Shown piece after piece: positions 58,701 to 64,000 of a stretch of DNA of 64,000 bases. Where the stretch lies: contig NC_091134.1 in NCBI RefSeq assembly GCF_041381155.1, positions 31,191,540 through 31,255,539 of the forward strand, given 5' to 3'. Positions within the stretch are counted from its first letter, which is position 1. Each line of letters begins with the position of its first letter. The position numbers were made by a program, and so were the translations under genes. The notes under the pieces are model-generated. The model worked only from the letters and a program-made list of their open reading frames with translations. It had not been told where the DNA came from and ran no database searches. The DNA comes from Argopecten irradians. Lineage: Eukaryota > Mollusca > Bivalvia > Pectinida > Pectinidae.

Positions 58701-61301
58701 GTGTTACCACACAAATAGAAAGTGAGATTAAAACCTAAGGTCATTATCAGAGAGTTAATCTGATCCCGCATCAGCTTGTGTATAAACTTTTTATAAGTAT
58801 CAACACAGCTGGTGACCTTGACCTAGATAAAGAATGAGCTGAGATGTCGTGCTACATATTAAGCACAACCTATGGATACTGAACCCCCTTGAGTACACCA
58901 GCATATCCCCCATACTACACCTTCACTAGGAACATCTGTGTGGATATAGACTACTGACCCAGTGGCCTATATTGACAATGGATATTCCATTTCACCCTGT
59001 TGACATATTACACAATGGCCTTAATCGGTGGTTCTAGTGTTTAAATACAAACTGTTCGATAAAGGCTCATTAGACGCTGTATCATGGCTAGCAGTGATGG
59101 TTACCAAGTGATTGACTGCTTCTGTTTATTACTGTAGGTTTGTGCTGACATGGCACAACCCGGTGGAATGACTAAGGTTAGTCACCTGGAAGTACATCAG
59201 TAAAATGGCTTCTGTCAATGAAGGGAGACCCACACATGTATCCACATCAGCCAGTAATATTTAACAACATTCCCAGCTTTCTAGTGATACACTGGGCCCA
59301 TCAGCACCTGATAACAGAGGGTACCCAGCAACACAGATCCCTTGGGTGCCATTTTATAAAGCCTGTTTTCATAACACACCACACTAGATTCCTAGTCATG
59401 CTCCAAAGTTACCACCCAGAGTACCTTTTTACAAAGCCTGCATCATTCCCAGCATCCTAGCAATACACTGTGTTCCTGACACCAAACACAAACAAATGTG
59501 TTTGATATATCCCCAGACAAGGATATTTTACAGAAGTTATAGCTTTCTCAGCAAAATGCATCACATTACATTCCTAGCTACCTGATAACTCTGCTACTAA
59601 GTAACATATACAACCCGAGGTATATTTTATAAATCTTTCGTCACTCTCAGCTTAGTAGCAATACACTGTGTTCTTAGATACCTTACACAACTACCCAGTT
59701 ACAGGCTTTAACTCATTGAACCCTGGAAATGCATAATGAACTCTTCTAGTCTTTGAATTAAAAGAGCTCAAATGTGTCTGTAGGTGTGAATGACATAAAG
59801 GTACCTGAAACTTCTTTATGTACATAGAAACGATAAAGACCAAAATCAAATTCTGTTATCATAGGTAAGGAAATGATTTGACTACTGTAAAACAATAATG
59901 AACTATCTTAGTAATACAGAACATTATCTGACCTACCCTATGACCTTTATAATGAACATGATCTGACCTCTCTAGAGCTACCCTATGACCTATATATAGA
60001 CCATTATGTGACCTCTCTAGAGCTGCCCTATGACCTATATAGTGAACAGTATCTGACCTCTCTAGAGCTACCCTATGATCTATATGGAGAACATTATCTG
60101 ACCTCTCTAGAGCTACCCTATGACCTTTATATAGAGAACATTATCTGACCTCTCTGGAGCTACCCTATGACCTATATAGAGAACATTATCTGACCTCTCT
60201 AGAGCTACACTATGACCTTTATATAGATAACATTATCTGGCCTCTCTAGAGCTACCCTATGACCAATATATAGAGAACATTATTTGACCTCTCTAGAGCT
60301 ACCCTATGACCATATTGAGAACATTATCTGACCTCTCTAGAGCTATCCTATGACCTATACTGTTATGTTATATCTACAGTTACCCAGTAGTCGTGACATG
60401 TCATCATTTCATATCCCTAAGTAATACAGATGTTAAAATATTACATCACACAGCATACCTTAGGGACATATTGGTAGGCTATAAATGAATTGTTAATTGA
60501 TGAAAATGTATCTGGTATCAACATTCGCTTTTTATTTTACAATTCCATTAACTGTAATACCGTAATCTTGATTCCATTACAATTTGTATGTTTATTGAAA
60601 GTACTTCTAAAGGCCATTATAATGACAAAGAGGCCCAAGGGACCTGTGGCAGCTGCCTGCAATTGCACTGGGGAAAATATTCAATTTACCTGTGTGCAAT
60701 ATTCATGAGTGTTTGCCATCTTCGCAGGTCTTATAGAAATTAGTGCAACAATTTGTGGAGTGAAGAAGAAACAAGCTTTTACTATAGTGAACAATTAAGT
60801 GAATCTATCTTAGAATTACACAATATATTACTCAATAAGTGACCAAAGCGCTAGTTATAGCAGATATGGAAATCAATCCATCGTTTTAGGCCTGAAAAAA
60901 TCATGTGGAACACATGGCCAAGTAAATTATTATTATCTTCTAGAGTAACTCCCTTCATTTCATCCCCCCCTCTCCCCTGGCTGAGAAGTATCCTGATCGC
61001 AATGACATAGTGCTTATGATGGAAATATCCACCTCCATATTGTCATGTTCTGGCCGTAGGTTGGTTGGTTTTTTCTGTGGGCTTTCTTAGATTACAATAA
61101 TTCAGAACTATGACGTTAAACGCAAATTCAACGCAAATTCTACAAACCGATATTGTAGAGATGAACAGATGATTAAATCTTACATCTAAACTAAATGAGA
61201 GAATATGATCATTTTACCTGGACACTCCATTTTTGTCTGAAAACAGGTCCACACAGGGGAAAGTGCACTGTGGTGTATCCTGTTCTTCTTCCTTACAGTC
61301 C
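49760..61301 (-). CDS. AEBP2: AEBP2-type zinc-finger protein (PRC2 accessory subunit), five 3' coding exons, 5' part off the window
   Basis: AEBP2 is a PRC2.2 subunit (with JARID2) that stimulates EZH2 and contacts nucleosomes. Coding exons in order: 61301-61218, 57349-56793, 51343-51219, 50716-50649 and 50066-49760 (TAG). Junctions are AG/GT and phases match. The long exon has three C2H2 fingers at about 57165-56901: C-KWKD-C...[15 protein letters not shown]...WLERHILSH and C-IVDG-C...LERHVNSH with the linker [10 protein letters not shown] basic patch [12 protein letters not shown] follows (about 56838-56800), matching the AEBP2 KR-rich motif. The next exons carry DFFD..., SNSVTFHSS and [20 protein letters not shown], matching the vertebrate C-terminal region. 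The last exon continues as Pro/Ser-rich sequence and lacks the vertebrate LPDVWV... ending. The middle exon's donor is tandemly duplicated. The first exon here ([12 protein letters not shown]...) starts with the third base of a codon, so more exons lie to the right. Confidence 0.9.
50765..51155. repeat. Tandem array of about 27-bp units in an AEBP2 intron
   Basis: Units CACATTTCAATATGATATGT plus ACACGAT, about 15 copies with some shortened. It begins directly after the duplicated donor at 51171. Confidence 0.85.
51161..51249 (-). repeat. AEBP2: 48-nt tandem duplication of an AEBP2 exon end with its splice donor
   Basis: The + strand block GATAACTTACAGAACTGTGG plus the next 21 nt occurs twice, at 51161 and 51209. 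On the transcribed strand each copy holds the exon end TTCCACAGTTCT and the donor GTAAGT. The two donors follow bases 51219 and 51171. The segment between is 48 nt with no stop and would add [16 protein letters not shown] in frame. Confidence 0.85.
51430..51603. mobile_element. MITE family 3, copy b
   Basis: ATAACGACCACCCAAG ... GTGGTCTTTATACACAGG ... AGAGGTGGTTGCTAAGGCAG parallels the copy at 44296 in the same order. Confidence 0.55.
51610..56790 (-). other. AEBP2: AEBP2 intron
   Basis: The intron runs from 56792 to 51344. Apart from a MITE at 55969 I see no gene or strong structure. A short internal similarity (GTTTGAATTTYACAGCTA) occurs at about 54920 and 55005. Confidence 0.6.
55969..56054 (+). 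mobile_element. MITE family 2, copy c
   Basis: CTCATTCAACCCTGAAATTT ... AAGGGGTGAATGAG with interior CAGAAGAGTCAAAATG. It lies in the AEBP2 intron between 56793 and 51343. Confidence 0.65.
59709..59794 (+). mobile_element. MITE family 2, copy d
   Basis: CTCATTGAACCCTGGAAATG ... TAGGTGTGAATGACA with interior TCTTTGAATTAAAAGAGC. It lies in the AEBP2 intron between 61218 and 57349. Confidence 0.6.
59935..60362. repeat. Tandem array of about 46-bp units, nine copies
   Basis: Units GAACATTATCTGACCTCTCT plus AGAGCTACCCTATGACCTATATAGA repeat with small indels inside an AEBP2 intron. Confidence 0.9.
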
Positions 61302-62592
61302 CTGTAATATATAAACATACAGGATTAAAGATAAAGTTTACAGGATTACAGTCTGTGTAACACATAAATATACAGGATTACAGTCTGTGTAACACATAAA
61401 TATACAGGGTTACAGTCTGTGTAACACATAAATATACAGGATTACAGTCTGTGTAACACATAAATATACAGGGTTACAGTCCCTGTAACACATAAATATA
61501 CAGGATTACAGTCTGTGTAACACATAAATATACAGGATTACAGTCTGTGTAACACATAAATATACAGGGTTACAGTCCCTGTAACACATAAATATACAGG
61601 ATTACAGTCTGTGTAACACATAAATATACAGGGTTACACATTAATATACAGGATTACAGTCTGTGTAACACATAAATATACAGGATTACAGTCTGTGTAA
61701 CACATAAATATACAGGATTACAGTCTGTGTAACACATAAATATACAGGATTACAGATAAAGTTTACAGGATTACAGTCTGTGTAACACATAAATATACAG
61801 GGTTACAGTCATTGTAACACATAAATATACAGGATTACAGTCTGTGTAACACATAAATATACAGGATTACAGTCTGTGTAACACATAAATATACAGGATT
61901 ACAGTCTGTGTAACACATAAATATACAGGATTACAGTCTGTGTAACACATAAATATACAGGGTTACAGTCCCTGTAACACATAAATATACAGGATTACAG
62001 TCTGTGTAACACATAAATATACAGGATTACAGTCTGTGTAACACATAAATATACAGGGTTACAGTCTGTGTAACACATAAATATACAGGATTACAGTCTG
62101 TGTAACACATAAATATACAGGGTTACAGCCCTGTAACACATAAATATACAGGATTACAGTCTGTGTAACACATAAATATACAGGATTACAGTCTGTGTAA
62201 CACATAAAAATACAGGGTTACAGTCCCTGTAACACATAAATATACAGGGTTACAGTCCCTGTAACACATAAATATACAGGGTTACAGTCCCTGTAACACA
62301 TAAATATACAGGATTACAGTCTGTGTAACACATTAATATACAGGATTACAGTCTGTGTAACACATAAATATACAGGATTACAGTCTGTGTAACACATAAA
62401 TATACAGGATTACAGTCCCTGTAACACATAAATATACAGGATTATAGATAAAGTTTACAGGATTATAGTCTGCGTAACACATAAAAATACAGGATTACAG
62501 TCCCTGTTATACATAAATAAACAAGATTATAGATAAAGCTTACGGGATTACAGTCTGTGTAACACATAAATATGCAGGATTACAACTAAAGT
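61292..62592 (-). repeat. About 40-copy, 32-bp minisatellite seeded on an AEBP2 3' splice site
   Basis: The + strand unit is GATTACAGTCYSTGTAACAC followed by ATAAATATACAG, about 32 bp, nearly identical across about 1.3 kb. The real exon boundary at 61301/61302 lies in the first unit (CTTACAGTCCCTGTAATATA then TAAACATACAG), which matches the unit at about 27 of 32 positions. Each unit read on the minus strand therefore carries TTATGTGTTACAG or TTACACAG followed by exon-like ACTGTAA. Near the right end (after about 62430) units degrade. Confidence 0.9.
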
Positions 62593-62599
62593 TTACTGG

Positions 62600-64000
62600 A
62601 TTAATTACAGTCTCTCTTAAAATATAATACAATTACAATCAGCATTAAGTCTCTGTAACTAATAAAGTGTAACCATTTAGCTAGTATACTATGAAATTAA
62701 ATTAAATCTGATAACGAGTCAGTCTCCAACAATTTGTAATAATCTACAATAAATATTAAATGAACCCATAGCAAAGTTCATCCTATCGATGAAGTCTGGA
62801 AATCATAATGCATTTTTACCATATAAACTCAAATCACCTTAAGAAAAATTATACCAATCCACAGAAATAATCAATAATCTCTTATTGATCACCAGAAAAT
62901 ATGACATCCATGACAAAGACCAATCATGATTTGATCACCATGTGCTTGCCGATTTACCCTAGAGAGTCAAGCATGTCTACCTTAATAGTTGGACTGCCAG
63001 TGGCTATATGCAGTAATGTCTTTTCCTTCGGTATCAGTCTCTTAATAATAATAACTTGAAAGTTCTTCTTATATTTTTCTTCTGTAAAAGAGCTGTGACA
63101 TAATTAGGAACATTTTCTGCACTAAATGACACAGGTTGTTCAGCTGGATTTGAGTAATAACACTTCCGCTGGACTTTCAAACCTAAACCGATGTATTGAA
63201 TAGTAAGGTATCCATAGCAACACTTAATTCACCAGTCCAATCACTGCTTTATTATATCAAAATATATATACATTATTTTACCTACAGGTGTGTATCAATA
63301 GGTGACAAAGCTTGTAATTTTTATTTAAGTATTTATTTATGTTCAATAGCAACTGCAAAAACACAAATTTCTACATAACGAACATTTTGTGCAATACAAT
63401 ATAAGGATACTTGGAAATGGGTTTGGTAATTCTCTTCGACACTGTGAGAAGGGCAACCATATCTATTATAGTGATCACATACTGGGGCAATCAAAGCAAC
63501 TTAGACAAATGCAGCTTCAATATATAGCTTATTGGCTCAATCAGAATATGGTCATCTTTTAGTTTGCCTTTGAATCTGTCTCTGCTCCTAAACTACAGAA
63601 TTTTGCTTAATAATATGTTTGATTACTGATGTATCTGAAATTGGATTCATTCATTATGATGAAAAGTCAGCGTTCAAACTTGCTTATCAATTATTGCTTT
63701 TGTTGAAAAAGAAATGTATGTGCCAAGTTTTAACTACATTCTTCCTATTATGGAAAACACAAATGTCAAACACATCTATTGTATTATTTTTGTTATTTAC
63801 ATACTGTTATATTCATGCGAATATCTATATTTGAAAGCAGTGATGGTGGAGGGGGTGGAGTTGTTGGGGGGGAGATGGGGAGTGAGTAAGGGCAGAGCCT
63901 TGGTCCATGTTGATCTGTGGTGTTAGTGTAATAATAGGGGATGTTATAGACTTGAGATGACTGGTTACTCACAAGACAGCATTATATTATCATACCCTGA
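62600..64000. other. AEBP2 intron or upstream sequence, no gene recognised
   Basis: AT-rich, with one G-rich tract on the + strand at about 63840-63895. It lies upstream of the AEBP2 exon at 61301 and should be intron, because that exon starts inside a codon. Confidence 0.5.

Noticed and set aside
61292..62592. CRISPR-like array of about 40 direct repeats
   Set aside because: Units are contiguous without unique spacers and lie in an animal intron; it is a minisatellite.

Overview
The window is animal nuclear DNA. It is AT-rich, with intron-split genes using GT-AG splice sites, long non-coding stretches and many small dispersed repeats. Protein similarity together with the repeats points to a lophotrochozoan, most likely a bivalve mollusc: there is a tandem-repeat element ending in an (ACGG)n microsatellite, tRNA-derived SINEs and many foldback MITEs. 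The species call is inference.

Four protein-coding genes are visible. (1) CSDE1/UNR, minus strand, start codon at 7613, running off the left edge; nine coding exons (about 478 residues, cold-shock domains 1-5 and the start of 6) lie in the window. (2) CHMP2A, plus strand, five coding exons at 11775-14349, 224 aa, an ESCRT-III subunit with its C-terminal MIM motif intact. CSDE1 and CHMP2A are head to head and appear to share a promoter near 9.6-9.95 kb with a YY1-type and a CRE-type motif. (3) A 21-exon plus-strand gene at 20516-37343 with an in-frame 1003-aa model. It has acidic, coiled-coil, proline-rich and glutamine-rich parts, and I could not name it. (4) AEBP2, minus strand, a PRC2 accessory zinc-finger protein; its 3' coding exons lie between 61301 and 49760, its 5' part is off the right edge, and about 8 kb of gene-poor sequence follows its stop.

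Most of the remaining DNA is repeats: at least six MITE-like families, a SINE dimer split by a DNA transposon with a 5-bp target duplication, a decayed LINE tail, three Helitron/Helentron-like elements, a 47-bp-arm palindrome and many minisatellites.

The most unusual pattern is that several tandem arrays are built from exon boundaries. In the unnamed gene a 52-bp unit carries the 3' splice site plus 15 nt of exon and occurs six times at exact spacing directly before the real exon. In AEBP2 a 32-bp unit carrying the 3' splice site plus about 9 nt of exon is repeated about 40 times before an exon. In AEBP2 a 5' splice donor is also duplicated with a 48-nt period that stays in frame. The stop codon of the unnamed gene lies in the first unit of a fourth array. 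Together these look like exon-boundary-seeded minisatellites able to shift splice-site choice or position; effects on splicing are inference.
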